A DNA stretch of 64,000 bases. Origin: Bathynomus jamesi. Lineage: Eukaryota > Arthropoda > Malacostraca > Isopoda > Cirolanidae. This document shows positions 43,340 through 55,022 of this stretch, piece by piece. Positions within the stretch are counted from its first letter, which is position 1, and the number at the start of each line of letters is the position of its first letter. The stretch lies in NCBI GenBank assembly GCA_023014485.1, contig JAJOZX010002354.1:309001-373000 (forward strand). Reading direction: 5' to 3'. A program made the translations under genes and the position numbers. The notes beneath the pieces are model-generated. The model searched no databases, was not told the origin of the DNA, and worked only from the letters and a program-made list of their open reading frames with translations.

Positions 43340-44161
43340 GATGGTGGAACAGGTGGACACTATGGAGCAGGAAACTGGCCAGGAGGTAGCGGGAAAAAGT
43401 GATATAGAGCAGTGTGAAGGGAATTTTTACTGCAGAATCCAGATCGGGAAGCCAGGGGTGAAAGGGTCACTTGTGGACACCAGGGAGGACCGGTTGCTTG
43501 GACTTGGGTACAGTTGGGTGCAGTCAATTACTGTGCTATGTTGGATTCAGGAGCAGAGATTAGCTTAGTATCCGAGTCAGTGGTTAAGAGTTTAAAAGCG
43601 AGAGAAGAGGAAGAAATATCAGTCCAGCCTTGCCAGATAATCTTGACTGGGATTGGTTTGAAATTGGTACCCTGTCAGTGACTAGTAAAATTGACTATTC
43701 AGGGTAGAGATGAAAAGATCCAACTACCTTTTGCAGTAGCCCCAGAGAATAGTCTCCCGTACTGTTTCTTGTTAGGTTCAAACTATCTAATTATGGCTGA
43801 CATTGAAATGAAGTTTGATGTAGCTGCATGGTCATATGGAGACCCAGAGTTAGCAGAATGTTTTGGAGTAGAGGTGCTAGAGGAGGCAGCATGCATGGAG
43901 GAAGAGGTACCAGACATCGAAGCAGAGGAGCCAGAGTTGGGTACAGTATTTGAGGAAGGCAAGAAGTGGATAGTGAACCGAGAGTTGCTTGACTCAGAAT
44001 CAGTGATTCTAATGCAAAAACGGAACCGATTGTTGCGACAGGTGCATGGACTATTGGCCCAGTCAAAGCCCCTACCAGAGGGCAAACCTGCCTTGAGGCA
44101 GTTTAAGCGGAACTGGCGGGAATTACAGTTAAGGAGTGGGGGTGATGGTACATCAAAGTAG
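43340..44161 (+). pseudogene. Gypsy-A second retropepsin-like domain between OTU and integrase
   Basis: The OTU frame continues across the BEL site (LMVEQVDTMEQETGQEV) for about 60 codons. From 43520, in another frame, comes AVNYCAMLDSGAEISLVSES, a canonical aspartic-protease active site with D-S-G-A. CQIILTGIG follows, then after a TGA at 43679-43681 PFAVAPENSLPYCFLLGSNY, the second retropepsin signature. An acidic linker (EEEVPDIEAEEPELG) and a basic helix lead to a TAG at 44159. It is clearly distinct from protease 1 at 24345 and lies where Gypsy pol normally has only a linker. Frameshift and stops disable this copy. Confidence 0.72.
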
Positions 44162-44164
44162 GAC

Positions 44165-46335
44165 TGGGTATATTAGCTGTGTAGTACCTTCCACATTGCT
44201 CGTGGATATGGCCTCAGTTTCCACACGGAAATGGCACATATTGGGCGCAATAAGTTGGTGGAAGCGTTGCGACTGTTTGTGTGGCACCCGGATTTGTATG
44301 AAGTAGCTAGTGACATCTGTATTACCTGTGAAACCTGTCAGTTGTATAAAGTAGCTAGTCAGCCTATCATCCCACCAACCTTGAAGATAAAAACTGAACA
44401 TCCTTTTGAATTAGTGGCTGCTGATATTGTGGTTTTCCCACGCACCCAGCTAGGGTACCTTGGTTGTCTGGTGATGGTTGACTATTTTAGCAAGTGGGTT
44501 GTGGCTCGCCCATTAAGAACAAAAAGGTCATCTACCATTATCCAGTTGATGGAGCATGATATGTTCCCCAACTTGTTAAGAATTCCTCGGAGGCTCTGAC
44601 AGACAGTGGGCCTGAATTCCGTTCGGAGGAGTTCCACGAGTTCCTTGATCGCTATGGGATTATGCATGTTTATACTAGTCCACTTAAGCCTGCTAGCAAT
44701 TGTGCTGTTGAACGTGTAAATAGAACAATTGGAGAGTTCTTGAGAAGCTTGGGACAAACGGGAGCGGAATGGGATACGAATCTGGTAACAGCTGTGATTA
44801 CCTATAACAATACCTTCCATGCTGAAATAAAGACCACCCCTGCTGACTGTCTCTTGGAACAATGTCACCAGAATATTGCTACTGTAGTTGTTCCCCCTCA
44901 ATTGCGAGAAATATGGAAGGAGGGCCATCCACGGTTTGCACCCTTCCAGGTTGGCCAGAAAGTAGTTAAGAAGATCATTACCAGTGACCGGAGCACCTCA
45001 CGGAAGTTCTCCCCCAAGTATACTGGTCCTTACAAGGTTAGTCAAGTACACAGTAACGGAGTATCCTATGAATTGACTACATCAACTGTTGAGGGCACCC
45101 CCCGAGTTATAAAAGCTCATCATACCCATTTGAAGGCCTGGCATGAACCCCCAAAATATCTACAGAAGCATAGGAGAGAACAGGAATTGCAGAAAGTACC
45201 TGAGACGCCTGAGACCTGGATCCCGGACTTACCATCAATTGCCGCACGCGTACCCTTTCCTTGGCATAGGGGTGAATTAGATGATGGCCCTGAATATTCC
45301 TTTGAGGGCTTTGGTACCCCTGAAGTGGAATCCCGGGTAGCTTTCATGGGGAACTCCAGTGATGGGACTAGTGCTTCAGATACAGATGAGGAACTCTCTT
45401 CTTCAGAGAAATATCACCGGTTGAATACATTCCTGAATGCGCGACAAAGTATTACCTGGAGAGACCATTTGGTAGAGTATTGGGAGTATGCTGGGACCAG
45501 TAATTTTAGTGCTGAGACAACTGCTGGAATGGAAGGGTGTCCGCCAGTGGAGCTAAACTGTGGAGATGTGCCTCCAGTTACTCAGCATTCGGGGGAGACA
45601 GATTTTCAGACACCAGTTAAGGAGATTCAGGCCGGGGCTTTTCCAGTGGGGGAGCAAGTTTTTCAAACTATACCGGAGTCAGAAGGTTATGATATACCTT
45701 CACTTGGTTATGAGAACTCTCTGATTTTGGTAGGGTCATTAGAATCAATTTTCACCAGTACTCCCATTAGTGAGTCTTGCCTCATGAGTCCCCAAACCAT
45801 ATCCCCCTTACAAGAAAATCAGTTGTGGGGTGCTGGTTCTGAAAATGATTCTGGGGAAACTGAGGTCCAGGGTAATGTGACAGATTCGCAACATATGGAT
45901 ACACTGGAAGACGATGCCCCATTAGATGGATTAAAATTGGCCCAGCAATCATTGAGACTTGTACAACAGTCGCTAGACCTAGCTAATGATGCATTGAGTA
46001 CTCTGGAGAATTCGTTCCTTGGGTTCACCGATTCCATGCCTGGCTCACCTCAAGTCCCTCAATCTCAGTCTTGCCGTGTTAGTTTTAGCCCTGTGCACTC
46101 AGGATTCACCACATGTCAGGAGATACTAAATGAGTATAGACAAAAGGTTCGTGCCTGGACTAGCCATCATCGTCATTTCCAAGCTGAGACCAAGACTTCA
46201 CGATCAGAGAAACTTAACTTACCCCAGTCAGGGCTCAACCGGCCATTCACACGCTCCTGTGGCAATCCTGCAGACTTACCAAATGTACAACCACAGACCC
46301 TTGAGTACAGAATCAGAGGCAACAGAGTAAACTGA
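44165..46335 (+). pseudogene. Gypsy-A integrase and long acidic C-terminal tail
   Basis: The zinc domain has its His pair in FHTEMAHIGRNK and its Cys pair in ICITCETCQL (44220-44345). The catalytic core has ELVAADIVVFP near 44410, LTDSGPEF near 44597 in a shifted frame, and the Glu in NCAVERVNRTIGEF near 44697. The last frame (from about 44600, 557 codons after the ATG at 44662) includes a GPY module, KYTGPYKVSQVHSNGVSYEL. It then runs about 390 residues more, rich in Ser, Glu and Pro with no membrane segment, ending in a basic stretch near 46140-46330. That tail is longer than usual, and its role is unknown. One frame change near 44590 breaks the integrase. Confidence 0.82.
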
Positions 46336-47120
46336 AGTGAAGTATTGTGGGTAAATCTGTTATAAAATACACTCTAAGATAACTAGATTTGGGGTTTTCT
46401 TTCCTGTGAGAGGATACCCAATGTACTCGGCACTCGAAAGGGATGTAAGAATGGATTATTCATTGATTTCTGCTTTATTTTGGGTGTATAACCAGGGGAG
46501 GGGTAGTTAGTGAACCTTTTGTTCTGAAGGGGTCAATAATTAAGTGTTCTAGGGGAGTAAGCAGCCTGGAGAAACTTCTGAGGGAAAGATATGGGATGAT
46601 GCATGCTACTGACTTGCTACTAATTGACATTCCAGTCGTTTGAAAAAAAGAAAAAAGGGGGTTAGAGTGAAGATTTGGCCCATTCTTTTCTTTCATTTGA
46701 TTTCCTTTGACCGGAATACAGTGGCACTTCTAGCCTTGATTTGGTTTCCTTCTTTTCTTCTTCACTGTTCCTACTGATACTCTGGTTTAAAAAAAAAAAA
46801 AAAAAAAAACCTCCCAACTTGAATTCCCAGAGGATTTGAGTGAATACACCTGGCTGAAGTGGTGGAGGAACAAAGGGGTTATAGCCAGATTTCCCCCATG
46901 GTATAGTGTGGGAAGAACACTACAGTCAAATTTATGGGTCCTGGTCTCTTGATCCAGGGTCAAGGGAAATAGAGGCAGTGAAGTGAATCAAGCAAGAAAA
47001 ACCAGTGAATGTTGTGACCCAAAAGGGGGTTGGAGGATTTCTGGGGAAACTGTAGGTTGTGCCAGAAGCAAGGAGGTGATACCGTGAACAATGTGTAGAT
47101 TAAGTGAAACAAAAGTGGTG

Positions 47121-47154
<34 letters not shown>

Positions 47155-47836
47155 TATATTTACCATGTACATATTGGAATTAATGTACAATGTTAGTGGT
47201 ACCAAATGGATTACTGTAATAATGAGATTTGGGCATTTGGCTAAGTTGACCTAGTTATGAAATGGTTTTTCCTCTGTTATAATTGGCCAGTTTGAGTAAA
47301 GCAATTGTTATTAGATAAGTCTGTAATAATTTGTGGTACTAATGAGTTTTAATGTAAGTGTAGGTTAGCTAACTGGGAGGGTCAGCATGGTTTTGATGCA
47401 ATAACTTTTATAATGTATACTCCCATGTTTAGATTGTCAAGCGATGCATTATCCTGTTAGGGACCATGAAGGAGGAAAGAATTGTGAGGGGTTTTTTCTT
47501 AGGGGGAAGGAATGTGGGGGTTGTGAAGTTTCTCACAACCCCCCCTTGATTTTCAAATTCCCCTTTTGGGGGTTGTGGAGTTTTTCACAAAAAAAACCTC
47601 ACCCTAATTTTCAAGTCTTATCTGGTTCTTCTCACAAGTTTTTCTCTCCGCAGGAGTTTAGTTAGTATAAAACGATCAGTAATACTGATGTGTCCTGTTG
47701 GAAGCCAAGGAAGTGTGGAAAGCCTTTAAAGGTATGAGGTCTTTGTAATCCTTGGCTAGAGTATAATAGATTTGTTCATAATCTTTATCCCCAGTTATTG
47801 TGGTGTTGTCATTTGTATTTCACCATCATTATCATG
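46336..47836 (+). other. Gypsy-A 3' untranslated region and possible U3
   Basis: There is no gene here. A polypurine tract-like run (GAAAAAAAGAAAAAAGGGGG) lies near 46643 and could mark the 3' LTR start, but no TG start follows it. Poly(A) runs occur at about 46789-46809 and 47125-47152. Bases 47510-47600 repeat GGGGGTTGTG/CACAACCCCC in inverted form. The LINE copy 2 insertion begins at about 47837. Confidence 0.45.
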
Positions 47837-47856
47837 GTTGTTGTTGTTGTTGTTGT

Positions 47857-48583
47857 TTAGCCGATCAGCCCACCCTGATCGAGCAAGCCGGCGGCACGCA
47901 GGTAACCGATCGCCCTCTCCGGAGTGGACCAGAGGTTCAGCGCACTAGTGATGTTGTGTTGTGTTCGTTGTTGTGCTAGAGCGGTACAGTCTGTCATAAT
48001 GTGTTCAATTGTTTGTGGTATGTCCTGGCACAGGTGGCAGGTGTCGTCTATGGAGTTGTCTAGTCTGTGTTTATATGTCCGTAAGTTGGGGTGATGTCCA
48101 CATCGGAATCGTGCTAAGTTAACTCGATCCGATCTGCTCAGGCTGATCTCTGACCTGTTAATGGGTGGCGGCTTCGCACCTAGGACCGCATTCGGACCGA
48201 GTCGTGTCAGTGCTTTGTGGGTTAGGTGTGTGTGTATGTGTTTTCTGTACTGTGTGATGTCTGAGGGGCGTGGTATGGAATGGAGTATTTGGTTATAATG
48301 TCTCTCTGGTGTTACCTTAATGGTGCGAGGTGTTGGTGCATGATTGTACATGTAGTGGCAAGGGTGTTGTTGGTTAGTTGTCGCTGCTGCTATGAATTGT
48401 GTTCCCCTCATGTCTAAATGTTCCCTAACTTTTAGTATTTTTGTTTCTGTGTGCAGGTGTTCTATTGGTGTTGTTTGAGTGCATCCTGTAATGATACGAA
48501 GTGCGTTGTTTTGTATTGTTTGTAAGGTGTTTATGTGTGTGTTTGAGATAATGGGTGCCCAGCATGGGCTAGCATAGTCCATA
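47857..48583 (-). pseudogene. LINE copy 2 RT C-terminal part
   Basis: The minus-strand frame from 48582 reads MDYASPCWAPIISNTHINTL and runs through TKILKVREHLDMRGTQF to the Cys/His tail (CHLCQDIPQTIEHIMTDC). Unlike copy 1 it stays in frame through the region near 48200, ending at 47857. The upstream part continues at 53950 beyond the inserted transposon. Confidence 0.85.
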
Positions 48584-51500
48584 TAGTCCAGGCAATCTAG
48601 AGCAAAAATAGCTTCAACCTGGGCAAAATTGCTTCAGAAGCTTTCTAAACTGTTTCCAGCTCAGGAACCATTGCAGAATAACATATCCAAAATCCGACAA
48701 AATTGGACCCCGGGAACACCCCCAAAATGAAATTCAAAATGGCGGACTGGCAGTTTCCTACGAAATACAATAAATTTTAATTTCGCTTTGTAGAGAGAGT
48801 TATGACGTTTTTCTTGATCAGTAAAATGTTTTAAAACACATTTTCGTTTCTAAATTAACCTATATGACACTAAAAATTGTATTAGGCGGCTAGTATTAAA
48901 CTATGACGTCACGTAATGTAAAAAAATATACTGTATGGAGTGTATGTGAGAATGGACATTGCTACATCTTTATAAACTTATATTATATACAACTCTTTAA
49001 TTCCTACTACCCACTATCAAATCTGCGTATTTGTGCTTGTCATTTTCTTTAAAACTGTTATTATGTACTCCTTTTAAATACTGCAACACAGTTTATTAAT
49101 TTGTGTTTTCTGTTTCAGACTGACTCGGTGTACGGCTGACTCGGTGTGCGTCCGCCTTCAAGAATGCAGACCCCTGAAGAATTGTGCGTGATTTGTAAGG
49201 AGAAATTGGACAGCTGACAGGAAGTGGTTCACATCTCGCAAAAAGGAGCAGATGGTATAAATGCATCCAGCCGCAGCCGTGGAAGCGATGTTGTTGCAAC
49301 AGCTGGAATAAGTGTTCACGTTGTATGTAGGAAAAGGTTTACGGATAAAAAGACCATTGAAATAAAGAAGCGACAGACCGCAGCCGAGGCAATACCAAGG
49401 AAAAGTGCTCGTTTTCATGAATACGCATTTTCCAGTGCTACTCACTGTTTGTTTTGTGATACCTTTGTGGACTTTTTTTCCAAACACAAACCAAAATCAG
49501 AGCATGTCAAAATAAGAACTACAGAGTTCTCCGAAACCATAAAAAGGTGCTGTGAAAGCCGCTGCGATGAATGGTCGTTTAATGTAAAAGGCCGTCTGGA
49601 GTATTATCTTCGTGATCTTCCTGCTGCAGATTGTGTCTACCATCACACCTGCAGCGTAAATTTTCGAAGTGGAAAAAACATTCCTCGCGCATACTCCTCC
49701 GACGATCATGATTCGAAGAAAGGGAGACCAACTAATGAAGAGCAACACCAAGCATTCCTTCAGACCTGTGCTTACCTGGAAGAGAATGATGATGAACAAC
49801 TGTTGATTGGAGACCTAATTTCCAAAATGGAGGAATATCTTCAAGGAAGTCAGAGCTCTGTCTACGAACGCAGGCACATGAAGAGAAAGCTTTTAGAACG
49901 TTACGGAGACAAGATCATAATATCAGGTGAAAGTGGGAGGGCAGATGTAGTAACACTACGAGAGACAGCTAATGAAATTCTTATAGATTATCACAAAAAG
50001 TCGAAAGAATGTGATATAGATATAGAGCTACAGAAGATTTACCTAGTAGAAGCTTCTGCAAAAATAATCAGAAGTGATATCAAGTCTGTCGACTCGCCTA
50101 GAAAAGATGTGTATCCATCTCCAAATGACATCACTGCAGAAAGTGCTCTTGATTACATTCCCAACAGTCTGAAATTGCTATTATCAAAAGCATTTGCGGG
50201 ACAGGATGCTTCAAGAAAAATAGGTGCAATTGGGCAGAGCATTATGCAAGCAACCCGTCCTAGAGGATTACTATGTCCACTACAGATCGGTTTGTCGGTT
50301 CAGCTACACCACAACTTTAGGTCAAGGTACCTTATTGACGTTCTCCATCAGCTGGGTTACTGTTCGTCGTATGCAGAAGTAACAAGATTCGAAAGAAACG
50401 CGGCGCTGGCAAGTGGGTCTGGCTCTTTTACTGTTGATGAAAACACTGCAGTCCTTCTAACAGCAGATAACGTCGATCATGATGTCTGCACTTTGGATGG
50501 GAAGAATACCTTTCATGGAATGGGTATGATTGCCGCAATAACTCCGAAGATCAAGATCCACCCTTCTATTCACAGGCGTAATGTTGGTGACAATGACATT
50601 AAGAAGATTGCAACCGTTGACATTAGGGAATATAGACACGCGAGAAGCATGTTGAGGGACATCTCATTCCGCGAACTTCCAGTACCCACTGCCACCATAA
50701 GTCGACTTAGTCTTCTCTGGCAGATATCTTCAGCAGAAAGATCAGGTCCAAGTTGGTCCGGAACAATGCAGGCAATTCACGGTGGATCAAGTGTCTCACA
50801 TCCAGGTGTGGCGTCGATCACGTTCCTTCCCATCATAGATATGTCGCCAACTGACATGACCTGCATATTTTCGACATTACTATATTTGAGCAAGAGAGCA
50901 CGCTATCAAAAAGTCCCATGCATTATTACCTTTGATCAGCCTTTGTTCTGGAAAGCTTCCCAAATCATCAATGAACAGAGAGACCTGCAGGACATTGTTT
51001 TAATGCTGGGATCATTTCACACTCTGATGAATCTTTTGGGAGCAGTCGGTACTCTTATGAATGGTTCAGGATTGTCTGAAGTACTTCAAGAAATATACGG
51101 ACCAAATGCCGTGCAACACATGATGTCTGGAAAAGCTGTTTCAAGAGCGATACGTGGTCATATGATAGTAGATGCAGCTCTTAGTACCTTACTAGTCGCA
51201 GACGTTTTCCCTCGTAATGAAGATGGAACTCCTCATGACCTCCATAAGGAAGCTTGTGACCTGCTCGACGATGTTGTGACCGCCAAACAATCAGTTGAGG
51301 ATGTGGAATCTTCGAATGCATTGTCTCAGATTGCTACCACTTTGGATGCGAAGAAAACTGACCTACAATCTACTTCGCAAACAAGTCAACTCTGGTTGGA
51401 ATATCAGCGAATGATCAACATTGCACGTTCCTTGATAACAGCAGACAGAACCGGCTCGTGGGATTTGCACTTGCAAGCTATGCTGGAGACCATCCCCATA

Positions 51501-53946
51501 ATTGCAGCAGCCGGACATCACAATTACCTGAAATCGATATACCTGTACCTGCAGAAAATGTTAAGTTTGCCTTCTGAAAATCCAGCCGTTAACAAAATGT
51601 TCCAGGAAGGTAAGTTTGTGGTAAAAAGAAGCGACAGATTATGGGCCGGACTCGGCACAGACCTGGTGATAGAACAAGTACTAATGCGTTCCCTGAAAAG
51701 CAGAGGCGGACTGACACGCGGAAGTGGATTTACAGACATCCAAAGGACAACGTGGCTCTTTTCTATGCCTCTGTGTTCCACTTATAACTTAGCAATGCAG
51801 GAATACACCAGAGTTTTGTTGGAAAGTAGTGAACAGCACAAGGAAATGAGGGGAAGTAGACAAATCAGGGACAGTAATGACATGAAGAAAGTACTTGAAC
51901 GTCTGGAATCCTTATCCCCATTCCATTCTGCCTCGAGTCTCTGCAACATTGTAACAGGGCTAACTGCTGATCCTGGAGTTAACGTTCATCAATTGCATTC
52001 AATCGGTACGAACATTGTCGTAAAAATGATTGGGAAACAAGCCTTTACATATTCTGCCAAAAGATCTGACAAAGTGAAAACACTAGGATCTGCTTCTGCC
52101 GTTGTGATCACTGATGCTTCAGATATAGAAGTAGATCCTGCACTACTGTTTCAGAGAATGATGACTGTTGCCACTGGCGGAGACATGAATCTTGAAGATG
52201 CCATGTGTTACGAACTGTGTGCATATCCTCCTGCATTGTTCGAATCACGAAGTATCTTGAGGAAACCCGATAAGTCTCAGCTAGCTCATGCAATAATCAA
52301 ATACACTGACACTTTACGCATGGAAGAAGTTCAAGAAATTCAGTGCACAGACCAGTACGTATTGGATGGTGGATCTCTACTACATCGTGTTTCCTGGCAT
52401 CAAGATGAAACATATGACAGCATCGCTAACTCATATGCCGATTTCACTCTGAAAACATATGGAAAAGCAATCATTGTTTTTGATGGCTGCAGCAGCTCTC
52501 CTACGATCAAGGACATGACCCACAGAAGACGCAGCACCAAGACAAGCAGAAATGTGAATCTCAGTCCAAGCATGAAGTTTGTTGGCCAGAAGGAACACTT
52601 CTTGGCTAATGAAAACAACAAGCAAGCATTTATTTCCCTCGTAGGTGAGATGTTGAAGAAGCACGGGTGTACTGTTCACAACGCAGATGGGGATGCTGAT
52701 GTGGACATCGTTCGTGCAGCAGTTTCCTCATCAGAAAATGCAACTACAACAGTAATAGGGGAAGACACCGACTTGCTGATTCTCCTTCTGTACCATGCCA
52801 AGGACAGTGGTTTCAAGTTGTACTATCGCAGCGATATAAGACGGGGACCATCTCCTAATCCTGTGTATGATATTCTCAGCATTCAATCATTGTTAGGCAA
52901 TGACATCTGCAAGTATCTCCTGTTTGTGCATGCTTTCACGGGCTGTGATAGCACATCCAGAATTTTTTCGATCGGTAAAGCCAATGCATTCGACACACTG
53001 ATGAAGGTGGCTGAACTCCGTTCAGTTGCAAATACATTCTGTTCTGATTGTTGCCAACACTCTGACATTGAAGCCGCTGGAAGAAAGGCAATGCTTCTGT
53101 TGTATGGCTGCAAAACACTTGAATCCACTAACGCACTACGTCATCGAATGTTAGTTGAAAAGGTAGCTACAGCTAAATCTTTTGTTACACCCGAACGTTT
53201 GCCACCTACCGATGCGTCCACAAAGTACCACAGCTTTCGCACATACTTTCAAATACTAATCTGGAAGTCTACAGAAGAGAAGATCGATGCAGAACAGTGG
53301 GGTTGGTATGTAAAGAATAATTCCTACTACCCTACAGCCTGCGACAAGCCACCAGCTCCAAATTATCTACTCAACATGATCCGCTGCTCCTGCAAGACGA
53401 AATGTGCTACTTCAAGATGTGGATGCAAGCGTAATGGAATGCCCTGTTCAGCCGCTTGTGGCGAGTGCCAAATCAGTGGTTGCGATAACAACCCAAGTAC
53501 CGGTAATCTATCCGATGATAGTGATGAAGAGGATTAATTTCTGTATGTTTGTGACCAGGTATCACTTCCTCTGTAATGAACATAACTTGAAACTGGGAAA
53601 AAAATAATTGTTGTATTATTGATTATAAAAATCTGTAAAAAGCTATATAACATTATATTTGCGTAATAACTGGTTGTGTTGTATATTGTTGAATTATTTA
53701 AAACATTACAACTGAAAGAAAAAGCATCAAATGTATCTCTATAAATAAAAGCGTAAATTATATATATATTTTTTTTCGTAGGAAACATCCAGTCCGCCAT
53801 TTTGAATTTCATTTTTGGGGGTGTTCCCGGGGTCCAATTTTGTCGGATTTTGGATATGTTATTCGGCAATGGTTCCTGAGCTGGAAACACTTTAGAAAGC
53901 TTCTGAAGCAATTTTGGCCAGGTCTAACTACAAATTGCCTGGACTA
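48584..53946 (+). mobile_element. 5.36-kb TIR transposon encoding a nuclease-like protein
   Basis: Terminal inverted repeats of about 180-190 bp start TAGTCCAGGCAAT (48584) and end ATTGCCTGGACTA (53946). The inner parts match through AAAATGGCGGACTGG. ATA at 48581-48583 and 53947-53949 is a 3-bp target duplication, confirmed by the empty site in LINE copy 1 near 35741 (TAGTCCATAACTGAGCG). Bases 48775-49160 are non-coding 5' sequence. Bases 53538-53765 are AT-rich 3' sequence. I recall 3-4-bp duplications and XPG-like nucleases for Academ elements, but the assignment was not checked. Confidence 0.9.
49164..53537 (+). CDS. Large transposon protein: Cys/His N-terminus, FEN/PIN-like region, CXC-like C-terminus
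   Basis: The most natural start is ATG 49164 (MQTPEELCVICKEKLDS), which meets an in-frame TGA at codon 18 (49215-49217). After it the frame is open for about 1,437 codons to 53537. Cys/His pairs (CVIC before the stop, then HVVCRKRF, HCLFC and HHTC up to about 49655) look like treble-clef or zinc-ribbon modules. The middle (about residues 250-1100) has no domain I recognise. Near residue 1155 onward DADVDIVRAAV, VIGEDTDLLILLLYHA and LLFVHAFTGCDSTSRIFSIG follow the order of FEN1/XPG-type PIN nucleases (acidic clusters, then helix-two-turn-helix). The end is CSCKTKCATSRCGCKRNGMP with more Cys, a CXC/tesmin-like DNA-binding pattern, and an acidic tail. Apart from TGA 49215 it is intact. Confidence 0.7.
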
Positions 53947-53949
53947 ATA

Positions 53950-55015
53950 ACTGAGCGAATATATTGTTTGTATATGAGTGATGTTGTTTCCTGCTGGTGT
54001 CCAAAGTTTGTGCCTGTTAGTACCCTAAGCGTGTTAAGTCTTGACGTACATTTGGTTTTAATGTCCTGAATGTGGTTTGCAAAAGATAATGATGTGTTGT
54101 ATGTGACACCAAGTATTTTGGTTCTGTGAGTGTGTGGAATGTTGATGTTGTTTAGTGTAAGCTGTGGAATTACCTGGTGTTCTTTTGTGTTGCTTGTAAG
54201 CAAGGTGATGGTTGATTTTGTGGGCGCTACTTTGAGTCTATTGTGTAGCCAGTCTTGTATACTGTTTATGTATGTTTGTAGGTTATTTGTAGCGGTGTCG
54301 ATGTTGTTGTGGGTGGATGTTAGAGTGATATCATCTGCATATGATGATAAGGTAAGCTTGTTATCTATGGGTGTTGGAATGTCATGCATGTATAAGTTGA
54401 AGAGTGTTGGTGAGAGAACAGAGCCTTGAGGGACCCCGTTCAGAAAAAGCTTGTTTTTGGATGACTTGCCATTAAATGTGACATGTGAGTATCTTCCTGA
54501 GAGATAGTTGCTCAGCCACCTTTTGGTGTTATGGTGCATGTTTGTGTTGAGTATTTTGTTTATGAGAGGGAAGCGTGGGATAGCATCAAATGCTTTACTA
54601 ATGTCTATTGTTGCTAATAGTGTACGTTGAGCTGGTCGTCTGGAGTTGATGCCATCCATGATGTGCTGCGTGAGGTTAGTGAGTAATGTCGTGGTTGAAT
54701 GGTGAGGTCTGAATCCATGTTGAGTAGGCGATAGTGGAATGTGTGGGTTGGTGATTTGTAAGATTAGTCTTTCTGTTACTTTGGAAGGTGAGCATAGTAA
54801 AGTAATGGGTCTATAGGAAGCTGGTTCTGTTGGATTTTTGTTTGGTTTGAGTAGTGTAATAATTTTACCTTGTTTCCATATGTCAGGAATAATACAGTGT
54901 TGGTATGAATATGTGCTGATATTTGTGAGAGCTAGTATTTCTTGTGGGCCAAGTGTTTAAGGTGTATGTTAGATATGTTGTCTGGTCCAGTAGCCTTCGA
55001 ATTCTTAATGTTTTT
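53950..55015 (-). pseudogene. LINE copy 2 reverse transcriptase, fingers to thumb
   Basis: The minus strand carries RT blocks from about 54995 (FEFLMF-like remnants, then ASYRPITLLCSPSKV) through LATIDISKAFDAIPRFPLIN and NGVPQGSVLSPTLFN to SYADDITLT near 54330, then the thumb to 53950. At about 54672 it has the base that is missing in copy 1, so the frame is continuous there. The copy is truncated before the endonuclease. Confidence 0.85.
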
Positions 55016-55022
55016 CATGGTT

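Larger units (their letters stand above)
47837..55015 (-). mobile_element. LINE copy 2 (minus orientation), 5'-truncated
   Basis: The 3' tail is the GTTGTTGTT tract at 47837, and the truncated 5' end is near 55015. TCATGGTT occurs at both borders (47832-47839, 55015-55022), a likely target duplication with one-base overlap. It is nearly identical to copy 1, lacks copy 1's miniature element and has its own insertion of 5.36 kb at 48584-53946. It lies in the 3' non-coding part of Gypsy-A. Confidence 0.92.

Noticed and set aside
44662..46335. Acidic tail as an envelope gene
   Set aside because: There is no signal peptide, transmembrane helix, cleavage motif or Cys pattern, and the frame is fused to the integrase C-terminus.
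46789..47152. Poly(A) runs as ends of processed pseudogenes or SINEs
   Set aside because: No upstream gene-derived or tRNA-derived sequence with matching target duplications is visible. They lie in Gypsy-A non-coding DNA.
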